From Pseudomonadota bacterium (GTDB lineage Bacteria > Pseudomonadota > Gammaproteobacteria > Steroidobacterales > Steroidobacteraceae): DNA of 64,000 nt. This document shows positions 40,913-50,239 of this stretch, piece after piece; within the stretch, counting starts at the first letter, position 1; each line of letters starts with the position of its first letter. Both the position numbers and the translations under genes were made by a program. The stretch spans positions 58,764 through 122,763 of the forward strand of contig JAEWBG010000010.1 in the NCBI GenBank assembly GCA_023391335.1, in the 5' to 3' direction. The notes under the pieces are model-generated. The model saw nothing but the letters and a program-made list of their open reading frames with translations. It searched no databases and had not been told where the DNA came from.

Positions 40913-42077
40913 TTCCCGTAAGGGCCCGTCCGACGGTGAGCTGATGAACGGTCTCGGTGCCTTCGTACGTGATGACGCTTTCGAGATTGAGGGCGTGGCG
41001 AATCGGGACGTACTCGACGCTTATGCCTGCGCCGCCCAGCAGATCGCGAGCGTCGCGTGCGACCTCGATTGCAGCACGTGTGTTGTGCCACTTCGCCATG
41101 GAGACTTGAGTGGGTGACATTTGCCCTGCGTCTTTCAGGCGACCGAGCTGGAGCGATAAGAGCTGCGATGTGGTGATTCGGCGCGACATTTCTGCGAGTC
41201 GAATCTGCACTGCTTGCGTTGCCGCGAGCTGCTTGCCGAATAAGGAACGGCTCTTGGTGTAGTCGATCACTTGCGCAAGACACGCCTGCGCCGCGCCGGT
41301 GACTCCCCAGCTAATGCCATACCGCGCTTGCGTCAGACACGACAGTGGGCCTTTCAAGCCCATAGCGCCGGGCAATCGGTTCGCTTCCGGCACCACGACG
41401 TTGTCGAAGAACAATCCTGATGTGACCGAAGCGCGCAGACTCATTTTGTGTTTCACGACCGAGGCGGTGAAACCCTTAGCTTTGGTTTCAACCAAGAAGC
41501 CGCGAATGCCTGCGTCCGTCTGGGCCCACACGATCGCAAGGTCGGCGATAGCGCCGTTCGTGATCCACATCTTGGCGCCATTGAGAATCCAATCCGAGCC
41601 GCTGCGACGTGCGGTCGTTTTCATATTCGCAGGGTCCGATCCGCCATGAGGTTCGGTCAGGCCGAAACATCCAATGACTTCCCCTGCGGCCATGCGCGGC
41701 AACCAGTGTTGCTTCTGCTCTTCGCTGCCGAACGCATAGATCGGATACATGCAGAGGCTGGATTGCACCGATACGAAGCTGCGTAGGCCCGAGTCGCCGC
41801 GTTCGAGTTCCTGACAGATGAGCCCGTAGCTCACTGCATTCAGTCCCGCGCAGTCGTAGCCTTGGATCGAACTGCCGAGCAACCCGAGTTCCGCAATCGG
41901 CTTGATGAGTTCGCGTGGAAAACGTTCGGCTTCGAAGCATTCCGCGATGATCGGCAGCACTTCCGCATCGACGAACTTGGCCACGCTGTCCTTAATTAGA
42001 CGTTCTTCGTCGGTAAGCGCGCTCTGCACGTCGTACAAATCGAGTGGATCCAAATCGCGGTTGGCGGGGTTTGACAT
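40899..42077 (-). CDS. gcdH: Glutaryl-CoA dehydrogenase
   Basis: A 392-residue acyl-CoA dehydrogenase. The N-terminus DPLDLYDVQSALTDEERLIKDSVAKFVD and GLRSFVSVQSSLCMYPIYAFGSEEQK are characteristic of GcdH. FAD-binding segments GCFGLTEPHGGSDP and MWITNG are present, and the catalytic Glu lies in VITYEGTETVHQL near residue 371. GcdH converts glutaryl-CoA to crotonyl-CoA and CO2 in lysine/tryptophan breakdown. No other pathway gene is adjacent. Confidence 0.92.
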   Translation of the reverse strand: MSNPANRDLDPLDLYDVQSALTDEERLIKDSVAKFVDAEVLPIIAECFEAERFPRELIKPIAELGLLGSSIQGYDCAGLNAVSYGLICQELERGDSGLRSFVSVQSSLCMYPIYAFGSEEQKQHWLPRMAAGEVIGCFGLTEPHGGSDPANMKTTARRSGSDWILNGAKMWITNGAIADLAIVWAQTDAGIRGFLVETKAKGFTASVVKHKMSLRASVTSGLFFDNVVVPEANRLPGAMGLKGPLSCLTQARYGISWGVTGAAQACLAQVIDYTKSRSLFGKQLAATQAVQIRLAEMSRRITTSQLLSLQLGRLKDAGQMSPTQVSMAKWHNTRAAIEVARDARDLLGGAGISVEYVPIRHALNLESVITYEGTETVHQLTVGRALTGISAF

Positions 42078-42220
42078 GGTGTTCTCCCGGCTATGCAGGA
42101 TAGTCGGTCGGTGGACGGCGACGGTTGTGGCGCACTAGAACCTATCTCAGAATCCCTTGTGGCCGCGACGGAGACGGCCACATTTGATTGACGTGGGTTC
42201 AGGACTAGGCGCGTGACGCA

Positions 42221-42688
42221 ATGAAAGACGTCAATCAGTGGCTCGAAGAATACGGCGAAAGCCATCGCAATGCTGCCAACAAGAAGCTGCATTGGATTTG
42301 TGTACCGATCATCGTCGTTAGCTTGGTGGGTTTGTTATCGTGCATGCCCGTTCCCGAGAGCTGGCGGGGTATCTCGCCGCTTTTGAACTGGGGCACGCTG
42401 CTGTTGGCATTCGGCGTTGTGTACTACATCGTGCTAAGCACAAAGCTCGCGGTGGGAATGGTGCTCTTCGTCGCGCTGGTTATGCTTGCGATCCACGGAC
42501 TGGCGAGGCTGCCGTTCCCGCTTTGGAAGACATGCTCGGCCTTGTTCGTGCTCGCCTGGATCGGCCAGTTCATCGGACATCACGTGGAAGGCAAACGCCC
42601 ATCGTTCTTCAAGGATGTGCAATTTCTAATGATCGGACCGTTGTGGCTGTTGAGCTTTATCTACCGCAAGCTACACATCCGCTTTTGA
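42221..42688 (+). CDS. DUF962/Mpo1-like membrane protein
   Basis: A 155-residue protein with four hydrophobic segments. Conserved His-containing motifs: WLEEYGESHRNAANKKLHWICVP at the N-terminus and WIGQFIGHHVEGKRPSFFKDVQFLMIGPLW near the end. The yeast homologue Mpo1 is an iron-dependent dioxygenase that shortens 2-hydroxy fatty acids; the same chemistry is plausible but untested here. Divergent from gcdH. Confidence 0.88.
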   Translation: MKDVNQWLEEYGESHRNAANKKLHWICVPIIVVSLVGLLSCMPVPESWRGISPLLNWGTLLLAFGVVYYIVLSTKLAVGMVLFVALVMLAIHGLARLPFPLWKTCSALFVLAWIGQFIGHHVEGKRPSFFKDVQFLMIGPLWLLSFIYRKLHIRF

Positions 42689-42797
42689 TGTTCGTTAATT
42701 GATGTTTAGGGTTCAGATCGTGTTCAGCCCGCAACGGCGAGCCTGAGCACGCGGGAAAAATTCTGCGCAAGCAGAGAGTTAAGAAGAGGAATCACTC

Positions 42798-43457
42798 ATG
42801 TTTCATACCAAGCGAATTGCAGCGTCGGCTTTGATCGTGCTCGCGATGTACGGCTGCACGACCGTGAATCCCTACACGCGGGAGCAACAAACCAGCAAAG
42901 CAGCCAAGGGCGCTGGCATCGGCGCTGCTGCTGGCGCAGTGGCCGGGTTGCTCACCAAAGGCGACAAACTGCAGAACGCACTTATCGGCGCGGGAGTGGG
43001 CGCGCTGGCGGGCGGTGGCGTCGGCTACTACATGGACGTGCAGGAAGCCAAACTTCGTCAGCGGCTCGAGGGCACCGGCGTAAGCGTCACGCGCGTAGGA
43101 GACAACATCACCCTCAACATGCCGAGCAGCATCACATTCGCTTTGAACAGCTCGGATCTCAACTCCCAGTTCTACAGCGCACTGGATGGGGTCGCGATGG
43201 TGCTGAAGGAATACGACAAGACGGTCATCGAGGTGGCAGGTCACACCGACAGCAGCGGGAGCGATCAGTACAACCAAGCGCTCTCAGAGCGCCGTGCTCA
43301 AGCGGTGGCTAGCTATCTCGCCAGTCATGGGGTTAAGCAACAGCGATTGATGACGGTGGGGGCGGGTGAATCCCATCCGATCGCATCGAACGATACCGAG
43401 CAAGGTCGTGCGGCCAATCGTCGCGTCGAGTTGACCATCGTGCCGATCACGAAGTAG
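42798..43457 (+). CDS. OmpA-family lipoprotein with glycine zipper (YiaD-like)
   Basis: A 219-residue protein. Lipobox ending YGC, a glycine-zipper region (GAGIGAAAGAVAGLL, GAGVGALAGGGVGYYMD; about residues 35-80), then an OmpA C-terminal domain: ITFALNSSDL, EVAGHTDSSGSDQYNQALSERRAQAVASYL and NRRVELTIVP. It should anchor in the outer membrane and bind peptidoglycan. AAGAGGA ribosome site; strong terminator directly after. Confidence 0.93.
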   Translation: MFHTKRIAASALIVLAMYGCTTVNPYTREQQTSKAAKGAGIGAAAGAVAGLLTKGDKLQNALIGAGVGALAGGGVGYYMDVQEAKLRQRLEGTGVSVTRVGDNITLNMPSSITFALNSSDLNSQFYSALDGVAMVLKEYDKTVIEVAGHTDSSGSDQYNQALSERRAQAVASYLASHGVKQQRLMTVGAGESHPIASNDTEQGRAANRRVELTIVPITK

Positions 43458-43479
43458 CGCCAGTCTTCCCATGAAAATA

Positions 43480-43508
43480 AAAAGGCCGGCGAATGCCGGC
43501 CTTTTTTT
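43480..43508. terminator. Bidirectional intrinsic terminator
   Basis: AAAAGGCCGGC - GAAT - GCCGGCCTTTTTTT between the convergent OmpA-lipoprotein and rpoH genes; U-tracts on both strands. Confidence 0.93.
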
Positions 43509-43525
43509 CAGTCAGCTCGAGAAGC

Positions 43526-44419
43526 TTATGCGGTGGCTTCTTCGGGCTCGGCGATCAGGCCACGAAGCTTCTTGATCGCGTTCGCCTCGATCTGGCGGAT
43601 ACGTTCTGCGGAGACGCCATAGCGATCTGCGAGTTCGTGCAGCGTTGCCTTTTCCTCGCCCATCCACCGGCTTTGCAAAATGTGTCGGCTGCGATCATCG
43701 AGCGTCTCCAGCGCTTGCGAGAGGCGCTCGGCGGTGTCTTCGTCCCACTGCTCGCGTTCCACGGCCACCGACGGATCAGCTTCGGGGTGGGGCAAGTAGG
43801 ACGAAGGCGAATACACGTTGTCCTCCTCATCCGCATCCGGCGCCGGATCGAACGACAGGTCGCGTGAGCTCAAACGCTGCTCCATGTCCGTAACTTCAGC
43901 AGGGGTCACGCCCAGATCGCTTGCGATGGCTAGTGTCTCGCTCTCGGTCAGCCACCCAAGGTTTTTCTTAAAGCGGCGCAGATTGAAGAACAACTTGCGC
44001 TGTGCTTTGGTCGTGGCGATTTTCACCAAGCGCCAGTTCCTCAGCACGTACTCGTGGATCTCGGCCCGAATCCAATGGACCGCGAACGAAACCAGTCGAA
44101 CGCCTACGCTCGGATCGAAGCGTTTGACGGCCTTCATCAAGCCAACATTGCCTTCTTGGATCAAATCGCCGACGGGCAAGCCGTAGCCGCTGTAGCCGCG
44201 GGCGATATGCACGACGAATCGCAGATGAGAAAGCACGAGCTGACGCGCCGCTTCCAAATCACCCTCGTCTTTTAACCGGTGGGCGAGGGCGGATTCTTCC
44301 TCTCGGCTCAGCACCGGAATCCGAGACACGCGCTCGACATATGCATCCAGACTGCCGACAGGTCCCGCTAGGACCAAATCGGTCGCCGGACGGACGAGAG
44401 CAGTGGATACGTTAGTCAT
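43526..44419 (-). CDS. rpoH: RNA polymerase heat-shock sigma factor RpoH (sigma-32)
   Basis: A 297-residue protein with a strong GGGAGGAG ribosome site. Sigma region 2 is GLPVGDLIQEGNVGLMKAVKRFDP and ..VRLVSFAVHWIRAEIHEYVLRNWRLVKIATTKAQRKLFFNLRR, which includes the RpoH box (QRKLFFNLR). Region 4 is TLHELADRYGVSAERIRQIEANAIKKLR. It directs heat-shock transcription. It follows ftsX by 179 bp, as in E. coli. Confidence 0.97.
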   Translation of the reverse strand: MTNVSTALVRPATDLVLAGPVGSLDAYVERVSRIPVLSREEESALAHRLKDEGDLEAARQLVLSHLRFVVHIARGYSGYGLPVGDLIQEGNVGLMKAVKRFDPSVGVRLVSFAVHWIRAEIHEYVLRNWRLVKIATTKAQRKLFFNLRRFKKNLGWLTESETLAIASDLGVTPAEVTDMEQRLSSRDLSFDPAPDADEEDNVYSPSSYLPHPEADPSVAVEREQWDEDTAERLSQALETLDDRSRHILQSRWMGEEKATLHELADRYGVSAERIRQIEANAIKKLRGLIAEPEEATA

Positions 44420-44466
44420 AAGACTCCTCCCAAATCAGGGGTCAAATATTAGCAATCAGGCGATTA

Positions 44467-44494
44467 GAGTGCTAACGGAGCGGTTAGTTCACTC
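44467..44494. promoter_or_regulatory. Inverted repeat with CIRCE-like half sites upstream of rpoH
   Basis: GAGTGCTAA - N8 - TTAG(TT)CACTC on the + strand. The arms are the halves of a CIRCE element but in outward order, with a 2-nt bulge. It lies about 50-75 bp upstream of the rpoH start and can form a stem in the leader. A regulatory role is not established. Confidence 0.35.
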
Positions 44495-44598
44495 CCAAGC
44501 TGCCGGCTTTGCCTTACGCCAGGAGCGGCGTAACTCATTGATTTAATGCGCAGATTGGCGCGAGGTTCCGTTCGGACGCAAGTCTATATGAGGATGTC

Positions 44599-45513
44599 TT
44601 AACGAGGTTCAATGCGGCGCAGATGCGTGCTTGCGGACACGTACGAGCCAAGCCATCCCAGGGCTGCAGCGGCGAGGATCAGAATCGCGGTTGATCGCAG
44701 ATCTAAGCCCGCCAGGCTGAAGCTGCTGCCATACAGTCCCGCCAAGCGTTCCAAGGGGGGACGCAGTATGGCCACGCCGATCGCAGCGACGACCCAAGCG
44801 ATGAGCCCCCCGCCCAACCCATACCAAATCCCGTTGTACAGAAACGGTCGGCGAACGAATGCGTCGGTGCCGCCGACCAGCTTGGTGATCTCGATTTCGT
44901 CACGGCGGTTTTGGATGTCCAAGCGGATCGTGTTGCCAACGATCACAAGCACACCGAGGGCCAGCACTCCCGCAACCAACCACAGGCCGCGCTGGGCGGA
45001 CTGCAAGATCGCCTGCAGACGCTCCACCCACGCAGTGTCCAGCTGCACGACGTCGACCGAGGGCATGGTGCGCAGGTCAGCCGCGAGCGCATTGAGCTGC
45101 TCAGGAGTGGCGGCATCCGCTCGCGGGCGAACGACCAAGGAATGAGGCAGCGGGTTTTCGTTTAGCGCGTCGATCGCGGTGCCGAGACCCGATTGGTGTC
45201 GGAATTCCTTTAGACCCTCATCGGCCGAGACGAACTCCACTGCTTCCACATCGCGGCGCTGCTTCACCTTTTCCGCCGTTCGTTGCGCGTCGTCCACCGA
45301 GGTGGGGCGCTTGAAGAACACGGTGAGCTCGACGCTGCGATTCCAATTGCCAGTGGCCATTTGCGCATTGGTCACCAACATATGCAGCCCCGCAGGCAGC
45401 GCCAACGCCACTCCGATGACGAGCATCGTGAACGCGGTGGCCAACTTCTGTTGCGAGAGGCGACCGAGCGATCCCACTGCCGTTTGCGCATGTCGCATTA
45501 GCCAGGCGCTCAC
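44599..45513 (-). CDS. ftsX: Cell-division ABC permease-like protein FtsX
   Basis: A 304-residue protein. N-terminal TM (LATAFTMLVIGVALALPAGLHML), a periplasmic loop (WNRSVELTVFFKRPTSVDDAQRTAEK...VEFVSADEGLKEFRHQSGLGTAIDALNENPLPHSLVV), then three further TMs in the C-terminal half; NRRDEIEITKLVGGTDAFVRRPFLYNGIWYGLGG is the FtsX coupling region. With FtsE it controls periplasmic amidases via EnvC. Overlaps ftsE by 4 bp. Confidence 0.96.
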   Translation of the reverse strand: MSAWLMRHAQTAVGSLGRLSQQKLATAFTMLVIGVALALPAGLHMLVTNAQMATGNWNRSVELTVFFKRPTSVDDAQRTAEKVKQRRDVEAVEFVSADEGLKEFRHQSGLGTAIDALNENPLPHSLVVRPRADAATPEQLNALAADLRTMPSVDVVQLDTAWVERLQAILQSAQRGLWLVAGVLALGVLVIVGNTIRLDIQNRRDEIEITKLVGGTDAFVRRPFLYNGIWYGLGGGLIAWVVAAIGVAILRPPLERLAGLYGSSFSLAGLDLRSTAILILAAAALGWLGSYVSASTHLRRIEPR

Positions 45514-46235
45514 GGACGAATCTCCTCATTGCGTGCGAGTAGCTCGCGCGGATCGAGCGGTACTTCGCGGTGTGATTCATCGCTTGCAACGATACGACCT
45601 CCCTCGAGGCGAACCCGGCGTACCGGAAAGTGCTCGAGCAGGTACAAGTCGTGGCTTGCGATTAACACGGTGACGCCGACTTCATTGAAGCGGCGGAAAA
45701 TGTTCATGACCTCGATCGACAAGTCCGGATCGAGATTACCCGTCGGCTCATCCGCAATCAGGATCGCGGGCTTACTGACGACCGCACGTGCGATGCCGAC
45801 GCGTTGTTGCTCGCCTGTCGAGAGCTCCAGCGGCACACTTTGTTCGCGACCGAGCAACCCGACTTGATCCAGTGCGGCGCGCACTCGCTTGCCAATTTCC
45901 TTCTGACCCACGCCCGCAATGATGAGCGGCAGCGCGACGTTGTCGAAGATAGTCCGATCCAGGAGCAGCTTGTGATCTTGGAACACCACGCCGATGCGTT
46001 GACGAAACTGCGGAATCTTGCGGCGTCGAATCGCATTCACGTTCTGACCGTTCACGATCAGTTGACCGCGGCTTGGCCGCTCGATCAGCGTGATGAGCTT
46101 CAGCAGGCTGGATTTGCCCGCGCCGGAATGACCGGTGAGAAACACGATCTCGCCGCTCTCAATGTTGAGAGACAGATCGGTCAGCGCTTCGCGCCCATTT
46201 GGATAGCGTTTGTAGACGTGCTCGAAGCGAATCAT
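45510..46235 (-). CDS. ftsE: Cell-division ATPase FtsE
   Basis: A 241-residue ABC ATPase: Walker A GHSGAGKSS, signature LSTGEQQRVGIARA, Walker B ILIADEPTGNLD and the H-loop LIASHD. MIRFEHVYKRYPNG is the usual FtsE start. Its C-terminal about 20 residues are longer than in E. coli FtsE. 30 bp downstream of ftsY. Confidence 0.97.
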   Translation of the reverse strand: MIRFEHVYKRYPNGREALTDLSLNIESGEIVFLTGHSGAGKSSLLKLITLIERPSRGQLIVNGQNVNAIRRRKIPQFRQRIGVVFQDHKLLLDRTIFDNVALPLIIAGVGQKEIGKRVRAALDQVGLLGREQSVPLELSTGEQQRVGIARAVVSKPAILIADEPTGNLDPDLSIEVMNIFRRFNEVGVTVLIASHDLYLLEHFPVRRVRLEGGRIVASDESHREVPLDPRELLARNEEIRP

Positions 46236-46265
46236 TTAGTTCTTGGCGATAGCCCTGTGAGCCGA

Positions 46266-47258
46266 TCAGTCGCGTTTGAGCAGCGCGTCGACGAAAGCTT
46301 CTGGATCGAATTGAGTAAGATCCTCGAGCCCTTCGCCGATGCCGATGAAGCGTAGCGGAATGCGCAACTCGCTTGCGAGTGCAAACACGATGCCGCCTTT
46401 GGCAGTGCCGTCGAGTTTAGTGAGCACGACGCCGGTTACTCCCAGCGCTTCATTGAACAGGCGCGCTTGCTGGAGTGCATTCTGACCTTGTGAGGCGTCC
46501 AACACGAGCAGAATCTCGCGCGGTGCAGTTGCGTCGACGCGAGCAATGACGCGCTTCACTTTCTTCAGCTCATCCATCAAGTTCGACTGCGTGTGGAGCC
46601 GGCCCGCCGTGTCTACGAGCAATACGTCGATGCCACGCGCCTTTGCTGCCTGCATTGCATCGAATGCGACTGCTGCGGGATCTGCACCCGTCGCCTGCGC
46701 AATGACGCTGACCTCGTTGCGCTGCCCCCAGATCTGCAGCTGTTCCACCGCAGCCGCGCGAAATGTGTCGCCCGCCGCCAGCATCACCTTATATCCAGCA
46801 TCCTTGAGTTCGCGCGCCAGCTTGCCGATTGTCGTGGTCTTGCCCGCGCCGTTCACGCCGACGACCAAGATCGAAAACGGCGTGACGCTTTCATCGATCT
46901 CGAGCGGCTTTGCGGCCGGAGTGAGGGTCTCGAGCAGCGAAGCGCGCAGCGCACTCAGCAGCGCCTCCAAGTCGCCGAGTTCCTTGCGTGCAACCTTCTT
47001 GCGCAGGCCATCTAAAATACGTTCAGTGGTTTCGACGCCGACGTCAGCCGTCAGCAGACGTGTCTCTAATTCGTCCAGCACCGCGTCGTCGATGCGTCCT
47101 GTCGGCAGCAGATTCGCGAGGTCGTACGTGAGCCAGGAATCGCCGCGATTGAGCTTCTGCCGTAAGCGGCTCAACAACCCTTGCTTCGGCGGTTGCGTGG
47201 CGCTCGATTCATCAGGTGCGGGAGCTGGCGCGGTGGATTTGCGTTTGAATCCAAACAT
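46266..47258 (-). CDS. ftsY: Signal-recognition-particle receptor FtsY
   Basis: A 330-residue protein with a short basic/acidic A domain (first about 30 residues), much shorter than in E. coli. NG domain: GVNGAGKTTTIGKLA (G1), LAAGDTFRAAAVEQL (G2), DTAGRLHTQ (G3), TKLDGTAKGG (G4). It docks SRP-ribosome complexes to the membrane. First gene of ftsYEX, divergent from rsmD. Confidence 0.97.
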   Translation of the reverse strand: MFGFKRKSTAPAPAPDESSATQPPKQGLLSRLRQKLNRGDSWLTYDLANLLPTGRIDDAVLDELETRLLTADVGVETTERILDGLRKKVARKELGDLEALLSALRASLLETLTPAAKPLEIDESVTPFSILVVGVNGAGKTTTIGKLARELKDAGYKVMLAAGDTFRAAAVEQLQIWGQRNEVSVIAQATGADPAAVAFDAMQAAKARGIDVLLVDTAGRLHTQSNLMDELKKVKRVIARVDATAPREILLVLDASQGQNALQQARLFNEALGVTGVVLTKLDGTAKGGIVFALASELRIPLRFIGIGEGLEDLTQFDPEAFVDALLKRD

Positions 47259-47299
47259 CGGCGGAGGATCGGTGCGGTCGGGCGGGCGATTCTACCGCT

Positions 47300-47938
47300 A
47301 TGATGCCGTGCATGAGTCGCTCCGTGCATAAATCCGGCACCGCGCCAGGCAATCGCCTTCCGCATCGCGTGCGCATCGTCGGTGGACGCTGGCGCGGTCG
47401 GAAGCTCGAGTTTCCTGCCATCGATGCGATTCGACCCTCGCCCGATCGCGTCCGCGAAACGTTGTTCAACTGGCTGCAACATGAAATCGTGGGCACGCGT
47501 TGTCTGGATCTCTTCGCCGGCAGCGGTGCACTTGGATTCGAGGCGCTATCGCGCGGTGCTGCGCACGTGACCTTTGTCGATCGCGAGCCGCGTATCGGAC
47601 GCTATCTGCGCGAGACGTTGCAGCGTTTGCAATGCATGGATGCAGCTGTCGTCGTCGCAGATGCGCTAAGTTATTTGAACGGTCAGCGGGAAGGCTGGGA
47701 CATAGTGTTTTTGGATCCGCCCTTCGCGTCAGACTTGCTGAAGAAGAGCGTCGCACTATTGCAGACGGGTTGGCTGAAGCCAAACGCGTGGGTGTATATC
47801 GAGTGCGATAGCACCAACGCATTGTCGCTGCCGCCGCATTGGTCCTTGCATAGAAGCAGCCGCGCAGGACAGGTGGGCTATCATTTGATCCGCGTTACAG
47901 CAGACGCTGCAAGCCACGTGATCTCGAGGAATTTATGA
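47300..47938 (+). CDS. rsmD: 16S rRNA (guanine-966-N2)-methyltransferase RsmD
   Basis: A 212-residue protein. VRIVGGRWRGRKLEFP, RPSPDRVRETLFNWL, CLDLFAGSGALGFEALSRGA and the catalytic DPPF motif (IVFLDPPFASD). Three in-frame ATGs (47300, 47303, 47312) precede the fold, so the exact start is open. It overlaps coaD by 4 bp. Confidence 0.95.
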   Translation: MMPCMSRSVHKSGTAPGNRLPHRVRIVGGRWRGRKLEFPAIDAIRPSPDRVRETLFNWLQHEIVGTRCLDLFAGSGALGFEALSRGAAHVTFVDREPRIGRYLRETLQRLQCMDAAVVVADALSYLNGQREGWDIVFLDPPFASDLLKKSVALLQTGWLKPNAWVYIECDSTNALSLPPHWSLHRSSRAGQVGYHLIRVTADAASHVISRNL

Positions 47939-48426
47939 CTGGCGCGATGTATCCCGGCACGTTCGATCCGCTGACCAACGGCCATCATGATCTAGTGCGT
48001 CGCGCGGCGGCGATATTCAAGCGAGTCGTGGTAGCTGTGGCTGCGAATCCAAACAAAGCGCCGCTATTTACGCTGGAGGAGCGCGTCGAACTCGCCAAGG
48101 AGGTCTTGAAGGACATTCCGAGTGTCGAGATCACTGGCTACACGGGGCTCACCGTGGAGTTCGCACGTCAGAACAATCTGCATGTTGTGGTCCGAGGACT
48201 ACGCGCAGTTTCGGACTTCGAATTCGAATTTCAACTCGCCACCATGAGCCGGCACCTTTCCGATCAAGTCGACTACGTCTTCTTAACTCCTGCTGCACAG
48301 TTCAACTTCATCTCATCAACGATGGTTCGCGAGATCGCGAGCTTAGGCGGTGATGTAGGGCAGTTCGTGCATCCCGCCGTGAAAGCGGCATTGCAGAAGG
48401 CGTGGGCTCGCCGTCGCACTTCCTGA
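47935..48426 (+). CDS. coaD: Phosphopantetheine adenylyltransferase CoaD
   Basis: A 163-residue protein: YPGTFDPLTNGHHDLVRRAA (nucleotidyltransferase HxGH-like motif TNGHHD), EERVELAKE, VVVRGLRAVSDFEFEFQLA and FISSTMVREIASLGGDV. It makes dephospho-CoA from phosphopantetheine and ATP. The neighbouring coaBC (54 kb) supplies an earlier step of the pathway. Confidence 0.97.
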   Translation: MTGAMYPGTFDPLTNGHHDLVRRAAAIFKRVVVAVAANPNKAPLFTLEERVELAKEVLKDIPSVEITGYTGLTVEFARQNNLHVVVRGLRAVSDFEFEFQLATMSRHLSDQVDYVFLTPAAQFNFISSTMVREIASLGGDVGQFVHPAVKAALQKAWARRRTS

Positions 48427-48435
48427 GTTCTGTCC

Positions 48436-50115
48436 ATGTTTTCATTCGCACGTAAGCGCGCATGCTTCGCGCTGCTCTGGATTTTCGTTCTCCCAGCAAT
48501 CGGCGTTGCACAGCCGACGAAGCCTCCGCAGGCTGCAATAGCGAGTGCACATCCGCTCGCCACCGAAGCCGGACTGGAAATTCTCAAGCAAGGCGGCAAT
48601 GCCTTCGATGCTGCCGTGGCAGTCAGCGCTGCGTTAGCTGTTGTCGAGCCAAGTAGTTCGGGTTTGGGCGGCGGTGCATTTTGGCTGCTGCATCGAGCGT
48701 CGGATAACTACGATGTGATGGTCGATGCGCGGGAAGTTGCTCCGCTTGCGGCGACCCACGACATGTTTCTGGATGAGCAAGGCAACGTGGTCAAAGGACG
48801 CTCGAGAGATACCGCGTTGGCCGCGGGAATTCCCGGTGAGCCGGCCGGCTTCGCGCATCTCGCACAGCGCTATGGGAAGTTGCCGCTCAAGACGAGCTTG
48901 CAGCCAGCGATCCGTCTAGCTCGCGAAGGATTCCCTCTGAATGAGCGCCTGCGTGGCGGCATCAAAGCGAAGCGAGACAAATTCCGCAATGGCCCTGCCG
49001 CAGCCGTGTTCTTGAGAAAAGGCGAAGTACCCGATGTCGGTACCATCATCAAACAGCCGGAGCTCGCCCGAACCTTGCAAGCACTTGCGGACAAAGGAGC
49101 TGAGGGCTTCTACACAGGTGCAGTGGCGCATCGAATGGTCGAAGGCGTGAAAAAGCTCGGCGGCATCTGGTCACTGGAAGATTTCCGCAAATATGAAGTG
49201 AAAGAGCGTGTGCCACTGAAGGGCGAATATCGAGGCGCGCACATCACCACCGTGCCGCCACCGTCCTCAGGTGGCATTGGTCTCATCGATGCACTCAATA
49301 TTTTGTCGGGATTCGATCTCGATGAACTCGACAGTGCCACGCGCAAGCATCTCATCGTCGAAGCGATGCGCCGCGTCCATCGCGATCGCGCCGAGTATCT
49401 TGGCGATCCCGATTTTGTTTCGGTTCCTGTCGAAAGGTTGATCAGCCCCTTCTATGCGGACGGCCAGCGCGTTTCGATTCGATTGGATCGCGCCACGCCG
49501 AGCGACGCGTTGCCCGGAATTCAACCGGCGCCTGCAGGTCCGCAGACAACGCACTTCTCCATTCTCGACACAGAGGGCAATCGTGTTGCGGGCACCATGT
49601 CGATCAACTTCTTCTTCGGCTCGGGACTGATGGTGCCGGGGACGGGCGTGATGTTGAACAACGAAATGGATGACTTCGTGGCAAAGCCGGGAGTGCCGAA
49701 TGGATTTCGATTGGTAGGTGCCGAGGCGGATTCAATTGCGCCAGGTAAGCGACCGCTCTCGAGCATGACACCGACATTCGTCGAGAAGTCGGATGGACTC
49801 ATGATCCTCGGCACGCCGGGCGGCAGCTACATCATGGGCATGGTGTTGCTGGCGACGATCGACTGGGTTGACGGTATGCCGCCCGAGGAAGTGATTCGTA
49901 AACCGCGCTTCCATCATCAATATGAGCCGGACGTTCTTTCGTTCGAGCCCGGTGCATTCACAGAAGAAGAGCAAGCGACGCTGCAGCGCTTCGGGCACAA
50001 ACTTCGGCAGTCGGCACAGCCGGGCAACATGCAAATGGTCACGTGGGACTACACGACGGGCAAAGTCCAAGCGTTGTCCGATCCGCGCGGTGTAGGTGTG
50101 GGAGTGGTGTACTAG
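48436..50115 (+). CDS. ggt: Gamma-glutamyltransferase
   Basis: A 559-residue precursor with a signal peptide ending IGVAQP. The N-terminal large-subunit motif GGNAFDAAVAVSAALAVVEPSSSGLGGG and the autoprocessing site PQTTHFSILD, with the nucleophile Thr near residue 370, are present; the oxyanion GTPGGS motif (ILGTPGGSYIMG) follows. A periplasmic enzyme that cleaves glutathione and other gamma-glutamyl compounds. It starts 9 bp after coaD. Confidence 0.94.
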   Translation: MFSFARKRACFALLWIFVLPAIGVAQPTKPPQAAIASAHPLATEAGLEILKQGGNAFDAAVAVSAALAVVEPSSSGLGGGAFWLLHRASDNYDVMVDAREVAPLAATHDMFLDEQGNVVKGRSRDTALAAGIPGEPAGFAHLAQRYGKLPLKTSLQPAIRLAREGFPLNERLRGGIKAKRDKFRNGPAAAVFLRKGEVPDVGTIIKQPELARTLQALADKGAEGFYTGAVAHRMVEGVKKLGGIWSLEDFRKYEVKERVPLKGEYRGAHITTVPPPSSGGIGLIDALNILSGFDLDELDSATRKHLIVEAMRRVHRDRAEYLGDPDFVSVPVERLISPFYADGQRVSIRLDRATPSDALPGIQPAPAGPQTTHFSILDTEGNRVAGTMSINFFFGSGLMVPGTGVMLNNEMDDFVAKPGVPNGFRLVGAEADSIAPGKRPLSSMTPTFVEKSDGLMILGTPGGSYIMGMVLLATIDWVDGMPPEEVIRKPRFHHQYEPDVLSFEPGAFTEEEQATLQRFGHKLRQSAQPGNMQMVTWDYTTGKVQALSDPRGVGVGVVY

Positions 50116-50239
50116 CCGTTAGGCCGCTCAAGTCTCCTGCCTCCCGCGGCATTAGCACGTCCCTGTGCGGCACGTGCTTCCGCTTGAAGAGACAGCAACT
50201 TCGCTGGCCGACAACCGCCAACTGCAAACTCTGACGATC

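Noticed and set aside
44467..44494. Authentic CIRCE/HrcA operator
   Set aside because: Half-sites are in the wrong order and one has a 2-nt insertion; true CIRCE is TTAGCACTC-N9-GAGTGCTAA.
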